Below the pieces are notes generated by a model. It worked only from the letters and a program-made list of their open reading frames with translations, had not been told where the DNA came from and ran no database searches. Positions 1 through 8,421 of a DNA stretch of 36,163 bases are shown piece by piece. The translations under genes and the position numbers were made by a program. The DNA comes from an uncultured Clostridia bacterium (GTDB lineage: Bacteria; Bacillota; Clostridia; UBA1381): positions 11,415 through 47,577 of the forward strand of contig CAJTUY010000013.1 in NCBI GenBank assembly GCA_910579415.1. Reading direction: 5' to 3'. How positions within the stretch are numbered: position 1 is the stretch's first letter; each line of letters starts with the position of its first letter.

Positions 1-1
1 A

Positions 2-238
2 ATGGAGGCGCTTTTGGGATTTTTAAAAAATCCTAAGTATAAGCTTAACTACGCGCTTAGATTTGTGCAGGAGGAAATGCTGAAGCTCAAGGCTGAGGGA
101 CTGCAATGGGGGTATGATATACCATATCTTCTGACAGGCATTCTGAATGTACACCCTCGTGCGGCGATTGAATGTATTAAACAGAACAATACAAATTACA
201 CCGAATTCTATCAGGAATTATGGGATAAAGAATGTTAA
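2..238 (+). CDS. C-terminal fragment of a DRE-TIM (HMGL-like) aldolase-family protein
   Basis: Only the last 78 residues lie in the window; the reading frame is open to the left edge, so the ATG at position 2 is probably internal. The segment containing WGYDIPYLLTG followed by a HPRAAIE stretch resembles the C-terminus of proteins annotated as aldolase catalytic domain proteins or 4-hydroxy-2-oxovalerate aldolase-like, from the HMG-CoA lyase/DRE-TIM metallolyase superfamily. The active-site barrel is off the window, so substrate and reaction cannot be judged. A strong intrinsic terminator follows within 10 bases of the stop, so this is the last gene of its transcript. The family call is from memory of similar C-termini and is moderately sure. 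Confidence 0.6.
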   Translation: MEALLGFLKNPKYKLNYALRFVQEEMLKLKAEGLQWGYDIPYLLTGILNVHPRAAIECIKQNNTNYTEFYQELWDKEC

Positions 239-247
239 ATATACGAA

Positions 248-278
248 ATACTGCTGCTAAAATTGCAGCAGTATTTTT
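248..278 (+). terminator. Intrinsic terminator of the aldolase-family gene
   Basis: A perfect 10-bp stem, ATACTGCTGC paired with GCAGCAGTAT around a 7-base loop, is followed by TTTTT. It starts 9 bases after the stop codon. Confidence 0.85.
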
Positions 279-339
279 ATTATCCTTTGCACGATACTGT
301 CACCAATATATTATATGCCAATCAAAACTTCTCTTCACG

Positions 340-369
340 AAAAAACACACACCCGAAGGTGTGTGTTTT
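340..369 (-). terminator. Intrinsic terminator of the secreted SGNH protein gene
   Basis: On the minus strand a 12-bp stem (AAAACACACACC with GGTGTGTGTTTT) is closed by a TTCG tetraloop and ends in a T-run. It lies 10 bases past the stop at 380. On the plus strand the same hairpin also ends in TTTT, so it may work in both directions. Confidence 0.85.
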
Positions 370-379
370 GTATTTTTAA

Positions 380-3300
380 TTAGTTGGTCATAGTTTCTAC
401 ACTTACAGTTATATCATCTGTACCGTCGTTAAATGTGTACTCATAATCAGTAGTTTCTACACCAAGCTTTCCAAGCTCTGACGCTACTATTGCCGCCCAA
501 CAGTTAGCCGCGTTTACAGTTGAGTGCAGATAATTTTCATTAGTTCTCACAATGTTATACTTACCCTTCAACGCATCATTTGATGTAAAGCCTGCGCCAT
601 ACTTTGCAAACAGGAAGTCGTAGCTCAGCTTTGACAAGTTGATATAATCTGCCCTAAGTTCATTTGCAGCCTCTGTCATAGTTGATGTCCATGCCACGCT
701 TTCTGAATAATCATGAGCAGAAGCATTAGGCGATACGAGAACTACATTAACGCCCTTTGCTCTTGCCGCATTTGTCATATATCTTACACGGTCTTTAAGC
801 TTATCCTCGCCAATTTTATGACCCTTGTCATTATATCCGCTTTCAAGAACCATATAATCGCCCGCCTGCGCGCTGCCAAGAATTCGTGTCAATTGAGTGT
901 CTGCTATTCCGATTGAGTCAGCTCCGCTGTTTGCGATATTAACAACTTCCATATCATCTGCAATATAGTTCTTAAGCACCTGCCCCCAACCTGTCATTGT
1001 ATCAGCATCTTCATAGTAATTAGCAACCAGTGAGTCACCCATTACATAGATTTTCGGAGTTCTTGTAACAATTGACGGTGATTTTACAAGCGTAAGCTTT
1101 GATATTGTAGAATCTGCCGCACTCTTACCTTTCACATAATCTCTTGTATTCATATTCGCATAGCCTTCACTTACAACAACATCATGCATTATATCGGTAT
1201 ACGGCGGTTTGCTTGCATACTGAAGCATGTTATTTACAACAAGCTGATTGTTTACATAGAGGTCAAATCTTGAACCCGAAGCTGTTACAGAAATATCATA
1301 TGTTCCTGTTGGAACATTAAATGTACATCTGTCATCTGCTGATGCAATATCTGATGTCGCTTCATATACGGGAGCAACCTCAACCTTTGCAGGAACAACA
1401 TCTGCTGTCAATTCCGGAATTGCAACTTTGTAATCTGCTGCCTGCTTAACCTCCTGTGCAAGCAAAGCACCGCTCTCTGAAGCAAGCGTTACCTGATAGC
1501 CTGTTATAGCTTCATCAATATCCTCATTAACAATATCTGAAATATCAATTTCTGTCATGCCTGCTGTGAAATCAACAACCTTAGAGAATGCTGCGATATC
1601 TACACGATAATTTTTCGTCACACTATCGGTCAATGTAAGCATAACCTCAACACTGCCTTCATTGTAGGCATTGAGTTTACCTGATTTTGCACCAACTGCC
1701 GCTACTACATCTTCACCCATTGTTACTTCCTGAGCTGTCTGCGGAGCTGCAATAGGCTTCATGCCTTCAAGTGAATCCCAAAGCATAACTGTTGAGCCGC
1801 CCTCAGCAGTAACAACTGTTGAATTACCTGTGATTGTTACAGGCTGTTTTGAAATCGACTTCAACACACCTTCTTCTTTAACAGTGCTTATTGCAACAGC
1901 ATCACCTGTCTTCTCTGTTGTATCAAAGGTCACTTCAGTATCAAGCGAAGGTGTATTTTCAATTGACCATACAGGTGAGAAATATTCTGTTACATCATCA
2001 TCATATTCATCTGTAATTCTGGTTACTCTAAGATGTTGTGTTGTATCAGGCTCCATAACTGCCGGAACTTCTACAATAGGTGTAAGGTTTGTTGAAAAAT
2101 CGTGAACATTAACTTCCAATTCACCCTTCTTATCAGCATTAGCAGAACTTACAACCTTAATAATAAGCTTACCTGCCGGTACTGCGTCAGTTATTGAAAG
2201 CACACCATTTTCATCAATTGTAACACCTGATACTGCCTCACCGCTTTCATTTGCGACTGACCACTCATATACCTCGTCAGGAACCATAACAGCCGGCGCA
2301 TACTTATATTCTCTTGTTACCGTTCTTCCCTTAATCTTTGCAAATTCCGTATCACCCGAAACTAATACAAAATTCGGATTTGGTCTGTAAGCGTTTATAT
2401 TTGTAATATATGAACTTGTATATAATCTATACTTTCCTGCCTTCACTTTTACAATTTTAGAAGCATCTTCAATAAGTGTAAGAGATTTTGAAACATCGCC
2501 ACACTTTGCAGTTATTGCCTTTGTTGTCTGGTCAATTACTATTTCAACCGTTTTCTCACCAATATAGCTGTCTGCAATCTTTACGCCCTCAGTATACTTT
2601 CCAACATCGCCGCTCTGGTTTAAATCCTTATTGCCTGACCAACCTGTAAACGCATATATACCACCATCATCGCCGTTTACCATCTGTAATCCGACAACAA
2701 CTTTTCCGCTTTCATTAAGCAGTTGCCAAGTTATCTGACCTTCTTCCGCTTTGCTTGTGTCAAATGACAATGAAATTGTCGCTAATGACGGCATATCTAT
2801 CGGCTGTATTGATATTTCTTTAACTCTGTCAGCCTGCTCAAGTCCAAGTTTACCCGAACCGTTTTCAAAATCTGCCTCATAATAAATATATTCAATATCA
2901 GGGTTTTCTACGAAATTCAGAGTTTCTTCAATCGTAGTTCCGCCTGCTGCCAAAGTCATTGTACCCTCTTTGGTTATATATCCTTGTTTCTCTATTTTGT
3001 ATGAATAGTTGCCATAAGCAGCATTTACAACTGTCGCTGAACCTGCCGCGTCTGTATAAACTGTCTGAACATCGCCGCTATCAGGCATCAATGTTACTTT
3101 TGAATATGCGTTTGTTTTAATTATAATGTTCGCTACCGCAGCCGCTTCATATACTGCTGTATATACAGTTTTTTCGCTGCCGACAGTAAATTCTGTTACA
3201 ATATTATCGGCTGCATCTTTCCAACCCTTAAACGTCTTACCCTGAACATCCGGCGCTGCCGGAGCTGTCAATGTTGCACCTACCAAAGCTGTACCTTTAT

Positions 3301-4099
3301 CCAGTTCGGTCTGTCCATCGCCTATAAAAGAATACTCCACAGCCTCAGGAGCTGTATCAGTTGATTTCAAAGTAAGGTTTGAAATGCTTACTGTTGTACC
3401 GTCATTTGAAACACCCTGACCGTAGATACCTGTTATGCCATTCGCTTGACCTGTTGCCTTCTGTATACCGTCAGCATATATGGCATAGTCGCCTGTTGCA
3501 ACATTATGCACCATTGTAAACTGAAGTGACTTTGTTTCTCCGCCGGCAACCTTAACAGTACATTTCCCCGCATCGCTTACCTCGCTTCCCGTACCTTTTG
3601 TGAAGCCAACAGGTATGTCCTTACCCTTCGTACTTTTCAATTCACCTGAAAATTCATACACCAGATAGCCTGTTGCAGGTACAGTAAGTCCTTCCACATT
3701 CGCCGGAATAAATGAAATCGCACCGTTTGCTTTATCATTACCAGGTGTGTATACAGATATTGTATTGGTTGCACCTGTGACACTTGCAGATGACTGACGA
3801 TTGTCAGTTAATGCAGTAGAATAACCGTAGTGCATATATCCCCATCCGTCAAGTGCCGGTATAGCTGCTACTTCATAACCTGAAGCTGCATTTCCAGTAC
3901 CGAAATCTTCAACATTACATTTTGTCAAATCATCAGCTGAGGTTGCTTTTTTAGTAATCTGACCGTCTGTAACTCCTGAGAAATCAGCAGTATACAGCGT
4001 AGTTTCCGCTGCGCTCGCCGGTATTATAAACGAAGCAAATGCTGACGCTGTTATTGTCAAAGCAGTCAGCAATGACAACAGTTTCTTTGTCTTTTTCAT
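380..4099 (-). CDS. Large secreted multidomain protein with C-terminal SGNH/GDSL esterase domain
   Basis: A 1239-residue exported protein. Residues 1-30 are a signal peptide (MKKTKK basic start, hydrophobic core, ASA cleavage area). The middle holds beta-sandwich modules: an InlB/Listeria-Bacteroides-type repeat (about 255-320, FKGWKDAADN), a PEGA or carboxypeptidase-regulatory-like module (about 325-400), bacterial Ig-like segments (about 600-700), and a short module with WDSLEGMKPI, which recurs as WDTLEKMTPL in the PL11 lyase of this window. The C-terminal SGNH hydrolase domain spans about 1014-1239, with nucleophile Ser1023 in MGDSL and the GYND oxyanion block at 1088-1091. The block V position shows Asn1189-Tyr-Leu-His1192 instead of the usual Asp-x-x-His. 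The nearest family is rhamnogalacturonan acetylesterase (CE12-like), so deacetylation of pectin outside the cell is the likely job, by inference from fold and context. No sortase motif, dockerin or S-layer domain is seen. It has its own promoter and a purine-rich RBS. Confidence 0.75.
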   Translation of the reverse strand: MKKTKKLLSLLTALTITASAFASFIIPASAAETTLYTADFSGVTDGQITKKATSADDLTKCNVEDFGTGNAASGYEVAAIPALDGWGYMHYGYSTALTDNRQSSASVTGATNTISVYTPGNDKANGAISFIPANVEGLTVPATGYLVYEFSGELKSTKGKDIPVGFTKGTGSEVSDAGKCTVKVAGGETKSLQFTMVHNVATGDYAIYADGIQKATGQANGITGIYGQGVSNDGTTVSISNLTLKSTDTAPEAVEYSFIGDGQTELDKGTALVGATLTAPAAPDVQGKTFKGWKDAADNIVTEFTVGSEKTVYTAVYEAAAVANIIIKTNAYSKVTLMPDSGDVQTVYTDAAGSATVVNAAYGNYSYKIEKQGYITKEGTMTLAAGGTTIEETLNFVENPDIEYIYYEADFENGSGKLGLEQADRVKEISIQPIDMPSLATISLSFDTSKAEEGQITWQLLNESGKVVVGLQMVNGDDGGIYAFTGWSGNKDLNQSGDVGKYTEGVKIADSYIGEKTVEIVIDQTTKAITAKCGDVSKSLTLIEDASKIVKVKAGKYRLYTSSYITNINAYRPNPNFVLVSGDTEFAKIKGRTVTREYKYAPAVMVPDEVYEWSVANESGEAVSGVTIDENGVLSITDAVPAGKLIIKVVSSANADKKGELEVNVHDFSTNLTPIVEVPAVMEPDTTQHLRVTRITDEYDDDVTEYFSPVWSIENTPSLDTEVTFDTTEKTGDAVAISTVKEEGVLKSISKQPVTITGNSTVVTAEGGSTVMLWDSLEGMKPIAAPQTAQEVTMGEDVVAAVGAKSGKLNAYNEGSVEVMLTLTDSVTKNYRVDIAAFSKVVDFTAGMTEIDISDIVNEDIDEAITGYQVTLASESGALLAQEVKQAADYKVAIPELTADVVPAKVEVAPVYEATSDIASADDRCTFNVPTGTYDISVTASGSRFDLYVNNQLVVNNMLQYASKPPYTDIMHDVVVSEGYANMNTRDYVKGKSAADSTISKLTLVKSPSIVTRTPKIYVMGDSLVANYYEDADTMTGWGQVLKNYIADDMEVVNIANSGADSIGIADTQLTRILGSAQAGDYMVLESGYNDKGHKIGEDKLKDRVRYMTNAARAKGVNVVLVSPNASAHDYSESVAWTSTMTEAANELRADYINLSKLSYDFLFAKYGAGFTSNDALKGKYNIVRTNENYLHSTVNAANCWAAIVASELGKLGVETTDYEYTFNDGTDDITVSVETMTN

Positions 4100-4126
4100 T
4101 TTATCTCTCCCTCTCTATGTTATTAT

Positions 4127-4150
4127 TTATGCGGCGGTTTTACCGCATAA
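4127..4150 (-). other. 5' leader stem-loop of the secreted SGNH gene
   Basis: TTATGCGG and CCGCATAA form a perfect 8-bp inverted repeat with an 8-base loop. It lies just downstream of the predicted transcription start (about 4160) and 28 bases before the ATG. It could stabilise the mRNA 5' end or be an operator; nothing in the sequence decides between these. Confidence 0.5.
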
Positions 4151-4167
4151 TACAATATGATAGCTAT

Positions 4168-4196
4168 ATTATACATCAATTACAAAATTATTTCAA
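4168..4196 (-). promoter_or_regulatory. Sigma-A promoter of the secreted SGNH gene
   Basis: On the minus strand: -35 TTGAAA (4191-4196), 17-base spacer, -10 TATAAT (4168-4173). The leader is about 60 bases. The -35 region sits in TTTTTGTATTGA, also found at the promoter of the PL11 lyase gene. Confidence 0.75.
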
Positions 4197-4256
4197 TACA
4201 AAAAACAGACTTTTTTAACCACTGCAAAACAAACAAAAAAACCTTTTAATTATATA

Positions 4257-4285
4257 TTGATTTTATACACTATTTACTATATAAT
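4257..4285 (+). promoter_or_regulatory. Sigma-A promoter of azlC-azlD-fbp-esterase operon
   Basis: TTGATT (4257-4262), 17-base spacer, TATAAT (4280-4285). The predicted start is near 4292, giving a leader of about 30 bases before the TTG start at 4322, too short for a riboswitch or T-box. Confidence 0.7.
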
Positions 4286-4321
4286 ATATAATAATACAAA
4301 AAATCGGAGTGAATACATATT

Positions 4322-5014
4322 TTGACAAAGACTAAACAATTTATAAACGGAGCAAAGCTAAGCATACCGATAGCGCTTGGATATATTCCTGTGTCGTTTT
4401 CTTTCGGTATGCTCGCAGTAGCGGCAGGTATACCGCCGTGGGCCGCCATTATTATATCAATGACAAACCTCACCTCAGCAGGTCAGTTTGCAGGCATTAA
4501 CATTATCGCCGCTTCAGGCGGAATGTGGGAAATGGGAATTACAACACTTGTAATAAATCTGCGGTATATGCTTATGTCGCTTGCGCTTTCGCAGAAAATT
4601 GAAAAAATGACACTCGCAAAACGGCTTATCACCGCTTTCGGCATTACAGACGAAATTTTTGCCGTTGCCTCCACAAGCAGCAGCAAAATTACTTTCAGCT
4701 TTATGGCAGGGCTTATTTCCCTTCCTTATATCGGCTGGGCAGGCGGAACGGTTTTAGGCGCATATGTGAATAAACTGCTTCCGCAGAAGCTTGCCGATGC
4801 AATGGGTATCACGCTTTACGCTATGTTTATAGCAATCATTGTACCCGCCGCGCGGAAAAACAAGAGTGTGCTTTTTGTACTTATTACGGCAGTCGCAATA
4901 AGCTCGGTAATTTATTTTGCTTTTCCGTTCATTTCGTCAGGCTGGTCGGTTATTATAGCCGCCGTAGCCGCATCCGCAGTCGGAGCAGCCTTTTTTAAGG
5001 AGGATGCAGAATGA
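4322..5014 (+). CDS. azlC: AzlC family branched-chain amino acid exporter, large subunit
   Basis: A 230-residue membrane protein matching AzlC/YgaZ: the N-terminal AKLSIPIALGYIPVSFSFG segment, NLTSAGQFAG, and several hydrophobic helices up to the C-terminus. AzlC acts with the small AzlD subunit to export branched-chain amino acids and analogues. The start is TTG at 4322, preceded by GGAGTG 10 bases upstream; no ATG lies in a better place. It is the first gene of an operon, and its stop overlaps the azlD start by 4 bases (ATGA), typical of translational coupling between the two subunits. The substrate is known only at the family level. Confidence 0.85.
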   Translation: MTKTKQFINGAKLSIPIALGYIPVSFSFGMLAVAAGIPPWAAIIISMTNLTSAGQFAGINIIAASGGMWEMGITTLVINLRYMLMSLALSQKIEKMTLAKRLITAFGITDEIFAVASTSSSKITFSFMAGLISLPYIGWAGGTVLGAYVNKLLPQKLADAMGITLYAMFIAIIVPAARKNKSVLFVLITAVAISSVIYFAFPFISSGWSVIIAAVAASAVGAAFFKEDAE

Positions 5015-5310
5015 AACTTACAGCTTACATCGCAATTATGGCAATTGTTACTTACATAATACGCGCGCTTCCCATTACCGTTTTTCGTAAGGAAATAAAG
5101 TCAAAATGGCTAAAAGCCTTTTTGTATTATATTCCCTATGCGGTACTCGGCGCAATGACCTTTCCTATAATATTCTTTTCAACAGGCTCGGTTTTATCTG
5201 CTTCGGTTGGTCTTGCGGCGGCGGTTACTGTGGCATTCTTTGATGCCGGACTTACAGTTACGGCCATTACGGCGGTTTTGGTATCGTTTATATTCGGATT
5301 TTTTATATAA
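5011..5310 (+). CDS. azlD: AzlD family branched-chain amino acid exporter, small subunit
   Basis: A 99-residue, four-helix membrane protein. The MAIVTYIIRALPITVFRK segment near the N-terminus and the following KAFLYYIPYAVLGAM are typical of AzlD. It starts inside the azlC stop codon (ATGA) with an AAGGAGG site about 8 bases upstream. AzlD is the obligate small partner of AzlC in the inner membrane. The fbp gene starts 17 bases after its stop. Confidence 0.85.
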   Translation: MKLTAYIAIMAIVTYIIRALPITVFRKEIKSKWLKAFLYYIPYAVLGAMTFPIIFFSTGSVLSASVGLAAAVTVAFFDAGLTVTAITAVLVSFIFGFFI

Positions 5311-5327
5311 AGAAAGGAATGGTATTT

Positions 5328-7289
5328 ATGAATTATGATTTAGACTATCTTAATTTACTGTCACAGCAGTATCCGACCATCAAATCAGCTTCAACTGAAA
5401 TTATACGCTTGCAGTCACGTCAGAAGCTGCCGAAGCTTACAGAACATTTTATGAGCGATATTCACGGCGAATACGAGTCCTTTCTGCATATACTGAAAAA
5501 TGCTTCGGGAGTTATTAAGGACAAAATCACAACCATTTACGGCCGTACTTTGTCCGAACATGACAGGCTTGTTCTCGCAACTCTTATCTACTACCCCGAA
5601 CAAAAGCTCGAATTTATAAAAGAAGAAGTGGAAGATATTGACGACTGGTACAAAATCACGCTTTACCGTTTAATCGAAATATGCCGTGTTGTCGCAGCAA
5701 AATACACACGCGCGCGTATACGTACCTTCCTTCCCGAAGCCTTCGGCAATACAATTGACGAGCTTATCCACGCTCATACCGACTACGGTTCGGATAAAGC
5801 AAATTATTATAACGAAACAATTTCAACGATTGTCGAGCTTGGTCAGGCGGACGATTTTATCGTTGAAATTTCGACGCTTATACAAACGCTTGCAATCGGC
5901 AGGCTTCATATAATCGGCGATATTTTTGACAGGGGTCCGCGCGCTGATATTATACTTGATACGCTAATCCGCTATCACAGTGTTGATATTCAGTGGGGCA
6001 ATCATGATGTTCAATGGATGGGCGCCGCTTCCGGCAGTCTTGCGTGTATTGCAAATGTAGTGTCGATTTCCACAAAATATTCAAATTTTGACTGTCTGGA
6101 GGACGGCTACGGAATAAATATGCGTCCACTTACCGTATTTGCGCTTGAAACATATGCCGATGACCCATGTACCTGCTTTATACCGCGTAATCCCAACAGA
6201 GTTCATATATCTCAGCATGATGAAAACTTCTGGGCAAAGGTGCATAAGGCAATTTCAATTATCCAGTTTAAACTCGAAGGACAGATTATACTGCGCCATC
6301 CCGAATTTAACATGGATAATCACCTTATGCTTGATAAAATCAACTATACGGACGGAACTATTACATTAGAGGGAAAAACATACACACTGAAGGATACAAA
6401 TTTCCCTACAATAAATCCCGAACACCCGTTTGAGCTTACTTCTGAAGAAAGCGAACTCATGGAGCTTCTTCGTACTTCATTTACACGCAGTGAAAAGCTC
6501 CAGCGCCACATAAGATTTCTGTACGAAAAAGGCAGTATTTATCTTGCTTACAACAACAATCTCCTATATCACGGCTGTATTCCTATGAACAGTGACGGCT
6601 CGTTTACCGAAGTTATGCTATGCGGCGAAAAGGTAAGCGGCAAATCACTTATGGATAAAGCAGACCAGCTTGCCCGCGACGGATTTTTTGCGAAAACAGG
6701 CAGTAAGGAAAAAGAATACGGCAAGGACTTTTTATGGTTCCTGTGGTGCGGATGTTATTCGCCTGTTTACGGTAAAAACAAGATGACCTGCTTTGAACGG
6801 TATTTCATCGACGATGAAAACACATGGGTCGAAATCAAAGACGAATATTACAGTCTGATTGAAAAGGCTTCCGTATGCGATAAAATATTAACCGAGTTTG
6901 GTATTGACAACAAGGGTTTTTCACATATAATAAACGGTCATGTTCCCGTAAAAATCAAAAAAGGCGAAAGTCCTATACATGCGGGCGGAAAGCTTCTTGT
7001 AATAGACGGCGGACTGTCAAGAGCTTATCAGACTGTAACAGGCATTGCCGGATACACTCTGTTATTTAATTCGCACGGTCTGCTTTTAAGCGCTCACGAC
7101 GCGTTTGAATCTGTCGAAGGCGCAATTAAAGAAGAAAAGGATATTCATTCAACGCTTGACGTTGTGGAGCTTGCTCCCAACAGGCTGCTTGTAGAAGATA
7201 CAGACACAGGAAAGGCTCAGTCAAAGAAAATACACGACTTAAAGGCGTTGGTTGATGCGTACCGTAAAGGTATAGTAAAGCAGATATAA
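5328..7289 (+). CDS. fbp: Fructose-1,6-bisphosphatase class III
   Basis: Hydrolyses fructose 1,6-bisphosphate to fructose 6-phosphate in gluconeogenesis. This is the Firmicutes class III enzyme, a calcineurin-like metallophosphoesterase. Metal-binding motifs are visible in order: SDIHGE (43-48), GDIFDRG (197-203), GNHD (224-227) and NGHVPVK near residue 540. The length of 653 residues is close to the B. subtilis enzyme. I place the start at the ATG at 5328, not the ATG at 5319, because the AAAGGA site touches the earlier ATG but is 9 bases from the later one. The gene sits between azlD and an acetylesterase gene with only 12 bases to the latter, so it is inside an operon. This context fits growth on plant sugars but is not a known conserved cluster. 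Confidence 0.93.
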   Translation: MNYDLDYLNLLSQQYPTIKSASTEIIRLQSRQKLPKLTEHFMSDIHGEYESFLHILKNASGVIKDKITTIYGRTLSEHDRLVLATLIYYPEQKLEFIKEEVEDIDDWYKITLYRLIEICRVVAAKYTRARIRTFLPEAFGNTIDELIHAHTDYGSDKANYYNETISTIVELGQADDFIVEISTLIQTLAIGRLHIIGDIFDRGPRADIILDTLIRYHSVDIQWGNHDVQWMGAASGSLACIANVVSISTKYSNFDCLEDGYGINMRPLTVFALETYADDPCTCFIPRNPNRVHISQHDENFWAKVHKAISIIQFKLEGQIILRHPEFNMDNHLMLDKINYTDGTITLEGKTYTLKDTNFPTINPEHPFELTSEESELMELLRTSFTRSEKLQRHIRFLYEKGSIYLAYNNNLLYHGCIPMNSDGSFTEVMLCGEKVSGKSLMDKADQLARDGFFAKTGSKEKEYGKDFLWFLWCGCYSPVYGKNKMTCFERYFIDDENTWVEIKDEYYSLIEKASVCDKILTEFGIDNKGFSHIINGHVPVKIKKGESPIHAGGKLLVIDGGLSRAYQTVTGIAGYTLLFNSHGLLLSAHDAFESVEGAIKEEKDIHSTLDVVELAPNRLLVEDTDTGKAQSKKIHDLKALVDAYRKGIVKQI

Positions 7290-7301
7290 GGAGTTATAAA
7301 C

Positions 7302-8387
7302 ATGAATTATAAAAATGAACCGCTTCACATAAGCACCCCTGTGCCAAACGGCACATATGAAGTGACTGTTTCGGTTACTGCCCACGAAAACATTACTCTT
7401 ACAATTTTATCACAGTCAAGACGCTTTATGATACAGGACGCACATATGGCAAAGGGCGATGCGCGCGATTTCACTTTCAATGTAAGCGTATGTGACTATC
7501 ATAAAAACAACGAAGCTTATACAAATGTCAGCGGTGTCGAACTTGATATTTTGTGCGACGGCAGCTTTTCGGCTGTATCAGCTGTTTCACCCGTAAAAAT
7601 CCCTATAATCTATATCGCCGGAGATTCAACCGTTACAGACCAGCCTGCCGAATATCCGTACAATCCGAAAAGTACCTACTGCGGCTGGGGGCAGATGTTT
7701 CCGCGTCTTCTAAATACAGGTATTGCGGTTGAAAATCATGCGCAGTCGGGTTCAAACACTATGGATTTCCTGAAAGTAAATTTTAATGCGTTTAAGGATA
7801 AAATTACAGAGGGTGATTTTCTGATTGTTGAATTTGGTCACAACGACCAAAAGGTTGAAACACTTGACGCTTTCGGGGGGTACAGTAAAAATCTCAGATA
7901 TTTTGTAAATTTTGCGCGTGAAAAAGGAGCATGTCCCATACTTGTTTCACCGATTAACAGAATAATATTTAAAGAGGACGGAACTCTGTTAAATCTGCTT
8001 GGTGATTACAGAAATGCCGTAAAAACCGTCTGTGAAGAAATGAATGTACCTTTTATTGATTTATGGACGCGTACTACCGGGTTTTTCGAAGCGGCAGGCG
8101 CTCTGAAAGCATGGGACTACTTCTGGGGAAACGACACAGACCGTGATTATACGCACACAAATGACATAGGCGGAGATATAGTTTCACGATTTGTTGCCGA
8201 TGAAATATTAAAGAATAATATAAAACCAATTTCGGATTTAATTAAAAAAGATATGATTTCAGTGGAAATGCCCAAACGCAATAGGACGGCAGTACCTCCA
8301 AACCCGAAGGAAATTGAACATCTGAAAACAATAGGATTGGTCAATACTCCCCTTGCCGATTTGGATAAAGATATAACAAAAATATGA
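7302..8387 (+). CDS. Cytoplasmic rhamnogalacturonan acetylesterase-like SGNH hydrolase (CE12-like)
   Basis: A 361-residue protein with no signal peptide. Residues 1-98 form a beta-rich N-terminal domain; residues 102-310 are the SGNH hydrolase. All blocks are intact: Ser109 in GDST, Gly150 in the AQSGS block, GHND at 179-182, and the Asp282-Tyr-Thr-His285 pair. GDST/GHND/DxTH is the pattern of rhamnogalacturonan acetylesterases such as RhgT and YesY of Bacillus, which remove acetyl groups from rhamnogalacturonan I fragments. Absence of a signal peptide suggests it acts on imported oligosaccharides. RBS AAGGAG is well placed before the ATG at 7302. It is last in the azlCD-fbp operon and is followed by a terminator. 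The substrate is inferred from motifs and from the PL11 lyase in this window. Confidence 0.82.
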   Translation: MNYKNEPLHISTPVPNGTYEVTVSVTAHENITLTILSQSRRFMIQDAHMAKGDARDFTFNVSVCDYHKNNEAYTNVSGVELDILCDGSFSAVSAVSPVKIPIIYIAGDSTVTDQPAEYPYNPKSTYCGWGQMFPRLLNTGIAVENHAQSGSNTMDFLKVNFNAFKDKITEGDFLIVEFGHNDQKVETLDAFGGYSKNLRYFVNFAREKGACPILVSPINRIIFKEDGTLLNLLGDYRNAVKTVCEEMNVPFIDLWTRTTGFFEAAGALKAWDYFWGNDTDRDYTHTNDIGGDIVSRFVADEILKNNIKPISDLIKKDMISVEMPKRNRTAVPPNPKEIEHLKTIGLVNTPLADLDKDITKI

Positions 8388-8395
8388 TTTACACA

Positions 8396-8421
8396 AAAAG
8401 AGCTGCTTTGCAGCTCTTTTC
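8396..8421. terminator. Bidirectional terminator between esterase and diguanylate cyclase genes
   Basis: AAAAGAGCTGC and GCAGCTCTTTT pair around a TTT loop, with A and T tracts on both sides. It serves the two convergent genes ending at 8387 and 8421. Confidence 0.9.

Noticed and set aside
4100..4321. Riboswitch or T-box upstream of azlC
   Set aside because: The predicted leader is about 30 bases, far too short, and no conserved T-box sequence is present.
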